From Cenococcum geophilum 1.58 (taxonomy: Eukaryota > Ascomycota > Dothideomycetes > Gloniales > Gloniaceae), in contig KV748198.1 of assembly GCA_001692895.1 (NCBI GenBank), forward strand, positions 904,367 to 968,366: 64,000 bases of DNA, written 5' to 3'. The notes under the pieces are model-generated. The model saw only the letters and a program-made list of their open reading frames with translations, had not been told where the DNA came from and made no database searches. The position numbers and the translations under genes are program-made. Below, one piece after another: positions 12,240 through 24,466 of the stretch (the stretch's first letter is position 1; each line of letters starts with the position of its first letter).

Positions 12240-13332
12240 TTAATTTATCTCTAGGAACATTCCCATGCTCGGGCTTCGCGACAACGCCCTCCTCTACAAG
12301 AGCTCAATCCGAATACGCCTGCCCTTGCTCCGCGGCGACGACGCGCTCTTACGGACGCGCCTATAGACGAACCCGCCCCGCGACGACGCCGTCACGTCCG
12401 CCAGCCCTCCGTCAATGTATTCGAGGACCCGCCAGTCGACCCCCCGATCGTACGACCCTTCGGCTTCCTATCGCGCCTCCGTCTAGCTCCGCCGCACTCC
12501 CTCAAACCGCTTCAAGGTTGTTGCTCTGCCTATGGGCCTTGCATTTCTCTACGAACGGCCTCTTCCAGCCTTGCTGTAAGTAGGGCGATGTTATGCTCCC
12601 TCCGATCCGCGAGCCGCCTTAATACTTATATACTCTCTTAACGAGCGACGACCCACGCTGTTAGAGCTTCCGGACACACTTTCGTGCTTACAACTGTGCC
12701 TTTGCGTTTACATCTGTAAGCTATAAAAAGGATACGCGGATTGACTTTGCAGGCGGGATCTAGTGCCTCTAGATTCATGGGCAGCTCTTTTACTATCACG
12801 GTCCTTTACAGCCGGCTTTAAATAAGGTGCCTTCCTTTGCGCAGCTCTTCTTTTACGACCCGGCATACGCGACTAATATTAGGGCTAATCAAGGTCCACA
12901 GCTTGACCGGACGATCCTCTTACAGCTTACCGAGATGCTCGCGGATTGCAACCCTTTTATATCTATCTATAAAACCGCTCGTAAGCGACTCGCGACTTAG
13001 CAAGCTAATTTTCGGATCCTGCTTAACCCGCAACTATAATTGGTTATTAAGGCAGGCGCCGATCGACGCCATAAGAACCTCCCAACTAGCGATGAGGTCA
13101 CAGCGATTATCCTAGACGAATTTACGGATGCTAGCCGCCTAGAGAACTCGTTAAGGCCCCTCTATAAGGGCCTATCTGGTATCCGGCACACCCAAGTAAC
13201 TCAGAAGAGGGTCTTAATAGGCGTGGTGCGCGCGACCTGGTCGACAGCGACAGCGACAGCGACGCGACGGTGACGCGACGGTGACCAGACGGCTTAACGA
13301 GGTGGAAACACGGGCAAAGCTCTAGGCAGCGG
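12240..13332 (+). pseudogene. Helitron RepHel N-terminal fragment
   Basis: The plus strand encodes a degenerate version of the N-terminal part of fungal Helitron Rep-helicase proteins. The stretch around 12545-12590 reads FSTNGLFQPCCK, then an LPPI..PP..L..LLTSDDPR-like segment, FRTHFRAYNCAFAF, and an IHGQLFYYHGPLQPALNK-like segment. At 12833-12880 it reads FAQLFFYDPAYATN and later NPFISIYKTARK and NLPTSDEV (about 13076). These match the conserved order of the Helitron_like_N domain. It has several in-frame stops and stops resembling the family by about 13160. The Rep catalytic and helicase domains are absent, so this is a truncated non-functional copy. The tail (13200-13332) holds short GACAGC/GACGCG repeats. 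Confidence 0.8.
13207..13236 (+). repeat. Direct repeat shared with 30956-30985
   Basis: The motif GAGGGTCTTAATAGGCGTGG and following bases recur at 30956-30985, just beyond the other end of the hAT element. Before the hAT insertion the two copies lay about 200 bp apart, so they look like a tandem duplication in the Helitron-associated tail. Confidence 0.7.
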
Positions 13333-13910
13333 AAACACAGCAGTGCTGCCAACAATCAAATATCCTGATTGATTGGCGGGATATTTGATTGATTGACGCA
13401 CGGGCCGTATTTGATTAAAGCTAACCTGATTAACGGCTGATTTGATTAAACTTCCAATCAATTATTTGGCTAGGGGGTTGTCCTAGCAACGTGCCGCGAT
13501 ACAGTGGCAGAAAGAACAAAAGGTAAGATATTAAGCTTATTAATTGCAAGAATTTACTAGAATTTACTTTAATTTATAAGATCTACCTTTAGCTAGTGCC
13601 TCTAACACTTACTAGCCTCTATAACCTCTACTCCTAAGCAATTTTGCTTATCTATAATAAGCCTTTTAGCCGGTAAGAATACGCGTTCTACCTTACTACT
13701 TATTACTAGTATTAAGAATATATTAAATGCCATACGTGTAAAGATAGGAAAGTTAGTTTAATGCTCCTTCTACTATATAAGCACGTCCTTAATTAATAGA
13801 AGCCGGCAATTAAAAGACCTTAGATAGGTATTAAGCTCTAAACTATCTATATCCTTCTTCTTCTGCTTATAATACTTCCGTAATAGGTAATTAACTAAGA
13901 ATTCGTCGTA

Positions 13911-14324
13911 ACGTAGTCTGCGGGCAAGTGGCCATTGCGGGCAAGTGGCCAATGTTAAAACTTACCAAAAATTAGAAAACCTATACCTTAATATCTTAAC
14001 AACCACCTAATAATAAATTCTAATAATTTAGATTTAGACTTTTATATATATTTTACAGCTTCTATTAAAGTTGCATAGTAAATAGTTTAGTGGTTTTTAA
14101 GATATAGTAATTTGGCCTTATTTTGGGCCCTAAATTTTAATATCTTAAAAACTACTAAACTATTTACTATGCAACTTTAACAGAAGCTGTAAAGTATATA
14201 TAAAAGTCTAAATCTAATTTATTATAATTTATTATTAAGCCATTGTTAAGATACTACTTTGTGGTTTTGGTGAGTTTTGATGCTGGCCACTTGCCCACAA
14301 TGGCCACTTGCCCGCAGACTACGT
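13911..14324. mobile_element. Large foldback MITE with TA duplication
   Basis: A 414-bp element whose two halves are near-perfect reverse complements for about 200 bp each. The termini are ACGTAGTCTGCGGGCAAGTG and its complement, with TA on both sides (13909-13910 and 14325-14326). Just inside each end a GCGGGCAAGTGGCC-like motif occurs twice. The TA duplication and the ends suggest a Tc1/mariner-type non-autonomous element. It interrupts the hAT transposase and carries no gene. Confidence 0.88.
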
Positions 14325-14578
14325 TATATAAGGTAAAAAGATTTTGCATTATTTAGCTAATTCTTAAAGTTAAAGGCGGAATTAATATTAGGAACCTTTT
14401 TATAATAACTTAAAAAAAGGTCTTTAAATACCTTCCTTGCGGTCTTAACCTAACTTAGATACTTTACCTACTTATCCTTAAAGTACTTAAATCGCCGTAT
14501 AGGGTAAAGGACAATAGCTGCAATATAGAGAGGTAAAAAATCTGTTAGCTTAAAGTACTTCTTAAGCTTTAGCCAGGC

Positions 14579-14765
14579 TGTCATAGTACGTGCCGACTGT
14601 CAAGGTACGAGGTACGAGGTGACTGTATATCATTAACAAACGATATCGTGTGAGGATCTATGTAGGAGGTGAGGTGGTATATATACACGTCGCTTAGGGG
14701 TCAGGTCCGTGCTCGTGTCATAACAACACTGAGTCATAACAACGTGTCAGGTCGGTGCCGTGACA
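14579..14765 (+). mobile_element. Solo LTR in the hAT element
   Basis: A 187-bp insert starting TGTCATAGTACGTGCC and ending GGTGCCGTGACA, flanked by 5-base duplications caggc (14574-14578 and 14766-14770). It is the inverted counterpart of the solo LTR at 3535-3722. Base composition is near normal, so it is younger or less mutated than the hAT sequence around it. Confidence 0.85.
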
Positions 14766-15331
14766 CAGGCCGTATTAATACCAGTATTATAGTGCTTAGT
14801 TCGTTTAAAATCGGTATTAGACTTATTAATCTCCTTCTACGCCTTCTTAAGAACATTATATATAAAGTTTATACTATAGAGAACTCTCTATAGTACGCTA
14901 TATCATCCCTCTTAACTAACTTTCTATACTTAACCTTCCTCTTATTTATAAAGCTCCCAAAAGGGAACTAGTATTTTTTACTACCTAATTAGGTCCTCCC
15001 AATCGGCCTCTTATAGAAAGTCTTATTAAAGGTTATAGGCACCCTACTAGTTTAGAAGTTTCCAGCGGGTTTAGTAAAGGGTAATAGTAGCACGTAGTTT
15101 AATTGCTAGCATTTATTAGTATAATAGCTAATATAAATTGTAATAACTTAGATAAATGGCTCTAAACCAAGCCTTAAATAATTGCTATCTTTATAATACT
15201 AAATTAAGGAGAAGAAGAAGGGGTTGCTAGGACCGATATAAATAAATATATATAGCTGACCGCTAAGGCTTATTATACAGTATACCTAAGTTATATAGGT
15301 TACTATAAGCGCCGCTATAGGAATATATGGC

Positions 15332-15355
15332 ATAAGTTGCTAGCTAGCAACTTAT
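15332..15355. repeat. Perfect 24-bp palindrome
   Basis: The 12-base half-site ATAAGTTGCTAG is followed directly by its exact reverse complement. It lies in an AT-rich piece of the hAT element about 85 bp left of the LTR element at 15441. It may be chance in AT-rich DNA or a remnant of an element end. Confidence 0.7.
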
Positions 15356-15440
15356 AGTGACCTATTACGGCCGTAAAGAGCCTAGAAATAACGCGTAGTA
15401 TAATACCCCTAGTGGTAACCGAGAATGGCAATATGCAATA

Positions 15441-17444
15441 TGTAACCAACTACCGGACCTTGCATATTACCCTATTTCACTAGCGTCAGCACTACCCTTA
15501 TATGTCTTGGATACGTTAAAATAAGTTATAGGCTTTGGAGTTCGAGGTCTACTTTTATGTATTTATACCACTTAATTTCCATAGATTTATAATTAAGTCG
15601 CTTGTTTAATTCCTCTACACTATAAAGCTTATAGTTATAAGCCCGGCCTGCTTACTATACTGCATCTAATCTATATATTTAGCGCTTACTAAGCAATTAA
15701 TCTACTACCTTGTTTAAGAAGTCACTACTTCTTTTACTTTTATAAGTGTTTTAAGCTTCTTCCGGATACCGCTCTTATACTTATAATTACCTTTATTTAC
15801 TAAACGGACGATTAAATATTAAATATATTAAATATTAATCGAACCGAACCTAACTATATAAACCCGACCGTACGAACTTAACCTCCTTTAACCCAGATAT
15901 ATAACTATTTAATAAAGTCAACCCATTTACTATAGCGTAACGACCTTATATGGCGTCTAAGTGGGAGCCTAGCTAGCGCAATAACCTATATATGGAGCTA
16001 GAGCAAGATGCTAGAAGCACGGAGCCAAAAGAGTACGGAGTATAGAGTAATACGCCAGAGTATAAAGCTAGTAAAAGCCAGATGTATAGGCTAGCTTAGA
16101 TATACTAATAGTGAATAATAAGGATACTGGGTAGATATAAGGAAGGCACCAGATAACCGTTTAAACAACTAGCTACTAGATTAATTCAACTGGATTAAAT
16201 ATTAAATATTAGATTAAACTAAACCAGAGCCTTAATATAGGCCTGTTGCTAAATTAAATTAAGGCTTCCTAGGGAGGTACTAATACTATATTAAACGGAC
16301 GATTAAACCAAGCGTATAAACCTAATCAATGAATAACAACCAACTAATTAAATTAAAAGTTCGGAATATTAAAATAAGGTTTTGCTAAGACGCTAACTAG
16401 ACCCTTCTTAACCCTTTCAAATTAATAGCGAACGACTTCCTATAACTAGTTATAATAGACGACTCCTATAGTATTATAAGCTTATAAGGCAAACCAGACA
16501 CAAGGTAGAGTCCTAAAAGAACTAAATATAAGGCAATAAGCTAGATATAAGGCAGGGCCTAGGGCTAGACACAAGGCTTATACTAAATAAACAATTACTA
16601 AAACAGTATAGAAGGATCTAGCACTACTATAACTTAGCTAGATACTAAATAATATTTAATTAAGAGACAACCGTTACCTACACCAGACGTCAATTATTTA
16701 AATATATAGCCAGCAAACAAAGCACGATTTAAATCGCATTAAGTAATTAAATCTAAAAAGATACCAGAATAATTAATTTTAATTCCAAAGTACTAGTCAA
16801 GCCTATATCGGCACTAAATTTGACGTTTTAATGTCACTAGATTTAATGTCTTAACGTTACCAAATTCGACGTCTTAATGTTACTAGATATAACGTCTTAA
16901 CGTCACCAGAGTCATTAAATAACTACCTTAAGTTACACCTCTTTAAATACAGTCTCCTAAGAGGCTAGGGAGGATATATCTTTAAACACAGTCTTCTAAG
17001 AGGCTAGGGAGAATACCTTTTTAAATAGTCTTCTAAGAGGCTAAGGAGGATATCTCTTTAAATATAGCTCTATATCTAGAGATATAAAGCTAGGGGGGTA
17101 TATTAAGCACGATTGGCTATAATTACCTTACTATCTTACCTACCCCTTTACCACTCCTAAATTATATCTAAATTTCCTATTTTTCGTATAGTTTTTATCT
17201 TTATTTTTACTTTCTATAGCTTTAACTATACCGTTAAATCTAGGGGGGTATGTAACTGACTACCGGACCTTATATATTACCCTATTTCACTAGCGTTAGT
17301 ACTACCCTTATATGTCTTAGACACGTTTAAAATAAGTTATAGGCTTCGGAGTTTGGGGTCTACTTTCATGTATTTATACCACTTAATTTCCATAGATTTA
17401 CAATTAAGTTGCTTATTTAATTCCTTTATACTGCAAAGCTTACA
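15441..17444 (+). mobile_element. Non-autonomous LTR element (LARD-like), Copia-type primer site
   Basis: Direct LTRs of 193-194 bp (15441-15633 and 17251-17444), both starting TGTAAC and running through ACTACCGGACCTT, are flanked by 5-base duplications caata (15436-15440 and 17445-17449). Directly after the left LTR comes GTTATAAGCCCGG, the same motif that follows the Copia LTR at 63457. It resembles the half-tRNA primer site (initiator methionine tRNA) used by Copia elements. A purine tract TAGGGGGGTA precedes the right LTR. The 1.6-kb interior shows no reverse transcriptase or integrase and contains short tandem repeats, so it depended on another element. RIP-mutated fossil. Confidence 0.82.
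16800..17070. repeat. Short tandem repeats inside the LARD-like element
   Basis: Two arrays. At about 16815-16915 a unit of about 20-40 bases built on AATGTC..AACGTTACCA occurs about four times. At about 16935-17060 a unit around TCTTCTAAGAGGCTAGGGAG occurs three times. Degenerate copies, no gene. Confidence 0.7.
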
Positions 17445-17560
17445 CAATATAATGGCAATATATGGTATAATGGCAATATACGGCATAATAGCAATATATG
17501 GCATAATAGCAATATGCGGCATATTGCGGCGATATAGCGGCAATATAGTAAGTAATATAC
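17445..17560. repeat. GGCAATATA/GGCATAAT minisatellite
   Basis: About six degenerate units of about 16-18 bp (TAATGGCAATATATGG type). A matching fragment lies on the other side of the LARD-like element (15425-15440), so that element jumped into the satellite. Confidence 0.8.
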
Positions 17561-18059
17561 TCTAGTACCGTTATATAAATAAAAGAAATTATAGCTTTAG
17601 TTAAATTCCACTAAATTTCTCCATCTGTAAGAAGCTGGTAATATTAGAAGTCTTTCTTTTAGTATTCTCTAAATATTATTATCCTTATTAAATTATAGTT
17701 AATATAGATATAGATATTATAGAGCTTGCCGATCGGGCCTATACTATTCCAAATTTTAAATGCTTTATTATATAAAGCACTAGCTAGCTTCCGCTTAAGC
17801 TTACTAACGCCCTTACTAAATAGTAAGGCCTTAATAACTAGGTTAATAATATAACTAAGACATTATAGGCGCAAATAGCTAACGTTAATATTAAACTGAG
17901 TTGCTAGCTCCTTTAGTATAGTATTATTATTTATAGCATTATCTATTATAAACGCCTCAAGATTCTAGCCAATCTCGTAGTTATTAATAACATTAACTAT
18001 AATTTCTATAATTAATTAGCCAGATTTTGCTCTATTTACTTTTTAAAAACCTAGAAGAT

Positions 18060-18483
18060 TGTAACGGAACCTTATAGCAAGTACTACAGTAGGCTCGTTA
18101 TTGGGCTAGGTGTGTAGGTAATGCAAATTAAAGTTAATAATGTAATAATAACTAGTGGAGTAGTTGCCTAATAGATTAACTCTAATTATATTCTAAGAAT
18201 TACTATAAGGAAGGAACTATCTAGGTAGGGACTAAGGGTCCTTAAATACTTAACCGTACTCCTATAAAATCCTTCTTATATATAATATATGTATACTCTA
18301 TCTACTCTATTACGGATTATATAGATCCTATAGATTATATAGATTATATTACGTAACCTTAGTTACTATTCCTCGTTATATAGCTCTATTAGCTCTATTC
18401 TAGACCGTACTTAAATTAACTAACTAGCTTCTTCCGACTCTTCTCTAAGTAGTTATAATATTGTACTTAAAGCGTCCGTAATA
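18060..18483 (-). repeat. 3' LTR of Gypsy element
   Basis: 424 bp, matching 29451-29874 throughout. It is clearly more AT-rich than its partner, with the differences in the C-to-T or G-to-A direction. Confidence 0.88.
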
Positions 18484-20670
18484 CCATCTCCCTCCTTTCT
18501 ATCTTCGTCCTTAAAGATTCCTAATATCTCTAAGTCGTTTACTAGAGATATAATATCCATTTAATTAATTTGGTTAATATTATTACTTATTATACCTAAA
18601 GTAATTTCTTCTTTTTTTAACGGCTCGTTGTATTCGTACTATCGCTGTAATATTATCTCTTAGTGAGATTATACCGTCTCCGTGTTCTCGCTGCTTAAAA
18701 GAGGGGTTAGTTTATGTTATATTGGTGAACCCATCTTTACGATAACCGTCCTTTTATTTAGAGTGCACTAAAGTAAATATTCGTTTGTCCTGTAATATTT
18801 ACTTTATCTCTAATACTAAATATACGCGACCTATTACTCTTAATAGTCGTCTAGTTCCCTAATTAATTTGTCTTAGGGTCTTGTGTTTAATTTACTACTA
18901 CGTAACTAGATAATAAACTATCTATTACTCTAACGGAGTTGCGCCATTCTTATAATGTAGAATAGGAGGCTACTAATACTTAGTAACGGGCTCTTAAGTC
19001 TTATCTTACGGCGTCCGCTCGGTTAATCCGTGTTAAAAAGGTTTATAAGAAGGTTTGTTTTAAGGAGTGGAAGCTAGTAGAATAGGGTTTACAGGAACTT
19101 AGTAATAAAAAAACGGATTCTCTCCTAACTAAGAAGGAAATAGATCTAAGTAGTTTAGCAACTGCTCTTCTTAGGTCCCCCTTAGGTGACTTATTTTTTA
19201 GCAATACTTTTTTATTAATGCTACCTAACCTAATCTCTTCTAATACTCCTATACCTTTCCTATAGCGTTTTTTAAATTCTCTAGTAGCTCCTAAGTAGTC
19301 TTAGTGTAGCCTATTTACTTAACCTCGTATTATATTTTATTATTAATGTCCTTATAACTAATAATCTTTAAAACTTGCTATTTATCTTCTTTTTATCCTT
19401 TATACATGTCTACTTTGTAAACTAGTGGCTTAATATTCCCGTATACTGGCTCTAGTATTGCGATATACTATATAGGGTAGATCTTTATCTTAGCTGGTAA
19501 GTTTAACTTAAATATAACCAGTAAAATCTTCTATATAATTTTAAAAGGTCCTAGTCTAACGTAGTCTAACTTCTTGCTTAGTCGTTAACTCTTAAAATTT
19601 TTATATAGTAGCTATACTTTATCTCCCTCCTTAAGATCTAGTCCCTTAGATCTCTTAGTATTATAGTACTTTTTTATTCTCTCTTATACTTCCTTTACTA
19701 ATTCTATAAGGTCTATATAAAGATTTATTAACATCTTTATTCTTTCTTTAGCTATGCTACTCGTTTTCTTTACTTACCGTAGTAACAACGATATTCTTAG
19801 CTTATATCCGTAATTTACCTTAAATAGTAATATACCTATTCCTTCTTAAGGTGTTGCATTATATACAAACTATATAACTGGTAATAATAATACCTAATTA
19901 TTCTATACGTAATTAATATAGTGTCTTAGATACTACTTTAGTGTCTAATTTAATCTTTCTATTTAACCGTCTATCTGCGGATAATATACAATAGAAGTTG
20001 CTGCTCAAACTCCTTACTCTGCTAAAAATACCTCCTAGAATACTGCTATAAATCTTAAATCTTTATCTAATATAATCTTGCTTAGTGCTCCGTATCTTAT
20101 AAACACTTCTTTAATATAAATTCTAGCGATATCTTTTGCTAATATTTCTTCTGTATATGCTATAAAGTATCCCCACTTTATAAGCTTGTTTACTATTACT
20201 AATATTGTATTATAATCTTATCTAGTAATAGGATTTCTTAACTTTAATAACTTAATAATAAAGTTTTATAATATAACCTCCTATAGTCTCTCTAGTATTT
20301 TAACAGGTTATAGCCCTCTATACGGCTTATGCCTTATTAGTTTATTTCTCTAGCAATCTAGATATTCCTTTATAACTTTTCTTGCTAAGCCCTAGATTTT
20401 GTTAATAATATACTCTTCCTAGAGTCTTAATACTAAGCCTATAGCTCCGTTGTGTCCTTAAGTTAATCCTTTATAGAATTCTTCCACAAATTGTTCTGCT
20501 ATATCTCTTAAAATATACTTTACTTTTTAATTTTTATATATATCTATCTGTAGATCTTCTAGCTATACTTTTAGAATTCTCTATACCTAAAAACTTTTTA
20601 GTGTCTCGTAGACTCTTTCTAGTTCTTTATTCTCTTAGGTTGCTATAATCTTCAGATAATTATACCTAAT

Positions 20671-23600
20671 GAAAAAGAACACCAAAATCGAGATCCGACC
20701 CATACTGTCCTATGGGGGCTCTTTTCCGTCTCATCTTGTCCGTACGGTCAAGCTGAGAGTGAGGATCTCGTCTGTTACTGATGCAGCGACGTTACGTCGC
20801 GGCTATAGGGCGCTTTTGAATGCGTCGCCCTCGACGCCGTCAGAATAGCAGAGTTTTCGCGGGTCTTGGCGCCAAGACCTAGTCAATAATACGGGCAAGA
20901 CGACTCCATAAAATCGACCTCTGTACCTCCACGCGGTGGAGCCCGGGAACCTAGTATGCAGCTATTGGCGTTCTATCTGGATTGTGCTAATAGACTACTA
21001 GAGCAAACGCAGAGACGTACGTATGGCTGCGCAGCGCCGGCGCTGCGATGTGGTAGTGCAAAGAAGTTTTTACTGGGAGGGTGAGCCCCAGCGGAAGCCT
21101 ATAAGTTCTACTACGTCTTTACGTATTTATTCCGGTACACCTAAAGCACGGCTTTAAACGGCGTCCCCCCTCTACCTCCTATCCCTTCGTGTGGCAATTG
21201 ACACTTTTCGTATTGGGCGCTTTGGGCGCTTCTGCTTGGGTTAGCATGCTGCAGGCATCCTAGCTAGCGTGATTTTATTTGTAAGCCCCACTAAAACACC
21301 TTAATATTGCGATGCCGATAAAATACTACCTAAGGCTACTACTACAAAAACATTGAATATATTTTTTGAGGAAGTTAGGTAAGAAGTCGTGATATATATA
21401 ACGTTATGGCTATATGTTCCTGTTCTTCCTCTATTAACTAGCTACTAATTATATAGGAAAAGCCTTTATTAGAGTTCTCCCCTAAATTCTTACCACCTAT
21501 ACGCTTTATATGCGTTCTTATTAATAAGGATAAACTAGTAGAGGATTAGCTTAAGGTTATAAAGGAGGACGTGTTATATACGTTAAATAAGGTAGATTAA
21601 ATGCTATAGGTAATTAAACGGTTTAATTAGTGATTATTTAGTATAGAGGCGCGTTTAAAGGTAGTAGAGGAGGGCTTAAGGATAGACGCTATAGTAAAGC
21701 TTAGTTAGCCCTAGAGTTTTAATATTAGGCATAAGGAAATAGAGAATTAAAAATAGTTACCTAATTGTTGCCTACTAAATAAAAGTTGTTAAAGCACTGT
21801 AGGTATAGAGGAAGCCTATAAACCTTACATTCGTATACTGTTCGCCTTATCTTTACTATAAGCTTCCTCACGTACTTCTATCTATATATCTAGTATATTA
21901 GTAAGCTCTTATAGCCTTCCTTCTTCGTATAGCTCTTAATATAGCGGTAAGTTCGCGTTTTATACCGTTAAATTATAGGTAGTGGGGTTTTAGTAGTGAC
22001 GTAAGTGCTTTTTCAATTTATTCTAGTATTTTTATAACTAGGCCTAATACTGGGTTTATACTAACCAGGTTTATATTACCCATAATTTAGTAATATTAAA
22101 TAAAGAAGACGCTTAGTATCTTCCTTATTTATACCTATCTGCTAACTACCTATAATAATAAGGTTCTATACTAATCGTATACGGAAGCGGCGATGGGTTT
22201 AAAGAAAGGGCTTGCTTAATATTTAAAAGATCTTCTTACTAATAATATAGGCGTTAATTATGGCCGTATTAAGCGCCTAGAAGAATAAGGGCATCTAGGT
22301 ACGTATAGTAGTAATCTGGGTAGTATAGTAGCTTTAAAGTTAATTATAATATCCGTATTAATAAAGACTTATTATTTTAAAGCCTTTAGGTACTAGCTTA
22401 CTAGGCAATTTAATTATAGCCGCAGATTGTTTAGTAAACCTTACTATTATCTTATTAAAACTAACTATAGATCTAGGTATAACGTACTTCCTAAATGCCT
22501 TACCTAGAGGAGTCGTTAATAGCTTAATTTTCTTAAAGATCTGGCGTTTAATGCCTTTTGGTGGAGGCGGTGATATATAAAAGAAGCGCTTAAATTGCTT
22601 CTATCTTTTTTAGCCTATAAATAAGCTAATTGGGTGCTAAGTATATTTAAGATCTATTGCCCAAAAGTCTTATACTTAAGGAGCTTTAAAGACGCCTATA
22701 TAGATAATAAGTCCTACCTAAATTATTAACTCGCTAGTAGAGGTTTCCTTTTATACCTATAATTATCTACTAGCGTATTGTCCTAATTGGTAATATCTAC
22801 TAGCGTTTTAGGAGGCTATATAAAGGTTTGTGTTAATAGCAAGCTTCTTAAATATACTAATACTAAAGAATAGTAGAAACACTTAAATTGGTAGGTCCTA
22901 TCTAGATTTACACTTACTAGACGTTATACTAATCTAATCTGCTAGTATACAGTAAGCAGAGCGCTTAGTATCCTTATTTTAAGTAGAAAGATTAATAGAT
23001 TTAATGCCCGCGCTAAAGCTATAAATAGGCTTACTAGCACGCCGAGCAGCGAATATTAGTTCCTTAGGAAGGTTAATAACTTTAAGATCTAGTTTAGGAA
23101 CGGCAGCTATAGGCTCCCATATAGTAGGAATGGTAGGAAGGTCCATTCTTATAACTTCTTTAGCTAATAGCTCTAGTAATTTAGTCTTATCTACCTTATC
23201 TACCTTATCCTCGGCGGTCTTACCGCGGGCCTTAAAAATAGCTCCTACTTCGTCCTTAATATCCTCTACCTGGGTACTTGGCCGAGCCTCTTAAATATCC
23301 TTACTTAGCGCCGCTACCTGCTGTATAAGTACTAGAGCTACTAAAGCCTCTGGAGGCTGTATAACTACTACCGCCAAGCTATTATGTGTATACGGCGTTG
23401 CTTAAAAGGATTGCAAATAAGACTCCTATGCTTAAGGTGCTTTTAGAGGCTTTGTAGGCCTTGGAGCTTTTAAAGCTTTTAGGGCTTTGGGAGGCTTCAG
23501 AGCTAAAGACGTATGACGTTTTTTAGACGGCATAAGGACGATATCTCGCTAAGGGTTTAATTAAATAGGCAGCAATAATATTGAAGCTTTTTAATTAACT

Positions 23601-24466
23601 ATACTACTAAATATTTTATATAGGCTCCTAGCTACGTCGCTGCTGCTTACCGTAATATTCGAGCGTCAGAGGCGCATGAGGCGCCTATACCCCTACCGCC
23701 GAGCAATTACACTGACCAAGGCTTTAACACCAAGCTATATACGGTATAGAGCCTTTAGATTGGCTTAAGAGGCGTGCATATACAAAAAGTGCAAGAAATC
23801 GTTGCCCAAGAATGGGATACGAATACCTACACGACCGAACGAGCCGCATACGGCGACCGACGAGCCGCAAACGGCGACTGAACGAGCCGTATATGGCGAC
23901 CGACCGAACCTTATACGCCCTAGGAAGTCTATAATAAGCCTCTTATTCCCTACTCTACCTAACGGCCTAGACTTACCCACGCGGTATTTTATCTCCCTCT
24001 ATATCTTAAAAACTAGCTAGGCGTAGGCGATAGGATATAGGGGACCTAGGTTAGGGCCCTAGGATAAGACACCTAGTTATATTCGTCCCGCTGTTTCTTT
24101 AGGGTAGAAATCACGCTATAAGTAGGAGGACTAAGGCGTATATACGCTAGGGTATTTAAAGAGAAGCGAAAGGGTAGGATTACACTATTTTTATAGCAAT
24201 TATTATTGTAAATCTATTAGGAAGTATGGTATAAAAGGCAGATAGGGCAAGATAGGCAATCAGGATACCCCCGTATGGGGGTCTTAGAGCAGCAACTTAA
24301 AGGTATTTTTCCTCCCGTTAATGTAGTACGGGCGTGCTACCTAGAGGGGTACACTCTGTATTACCACTCACGTTCGCCTTAGAGGTTTTTTATATCTATA
24401 TCACGGCAGTAGTTTATATAGACCTTAATTGGGACCGCATCAGACGTTAAACAAGAATTAATAATA
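20671..24466 (-). mobile_element. piggyBac-like DNA element with 15-bp flanking repeats
   Basis: A 3.8-kb insert flanked by the 15-base direct repeat ataattatacctaat (20656-20670 and 24467-24481). On the minus strand its first few hundred bases (from 24466 down, TTTAACGTCTGATGCGGTCC) and the region near its other end (20900-21130, with ACGTCTCTGCGTTTGCTCTA-like sequence) match the 0.9-1.0 kb repeats at 52628-53525 and 8884-9898. The middle encodes a degraded transposase of the piggyBac (DDE_Tnp_1_7) type. The ends are moderately GC-rich, the middle heavily RIP-mutated. The long duplication does not fit the TTAA of classical piggyBac, so either this is a divergent group or a piggyBac copy lies inside another repeat. 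Confidence 0.65.
21440..23533 (-). pseudogene. piggyBac-like (DDE_Tnp_1_7) transposase, degraded
   Basis: The minus-strand frame begins with ATG at 23533: MPSKKRHTSLALKPPKALKA, a basic Ala/Pro/Lys-rich N-terminus. Downstream, motifs fit piggyBac-type transposases in order: LLAKEVIRMDLPTIPTIWEP, a GLIIYIGVFKAP...DFWAIDLKYT segment (like the conserved MGL..YW region), and HPISLF followed by QFKRFFYISPPPPK (like RFEQIKRYFHIS). Further on come YVIPRSIVSF, IIVRFTKQSAAIIKLPSKLV and PKGFKIISLY, like the segment around the first catalytic Asp. Stops are scattered through all parts. Family assignment is by remembered motif spacing only. Confidence 0.65.
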
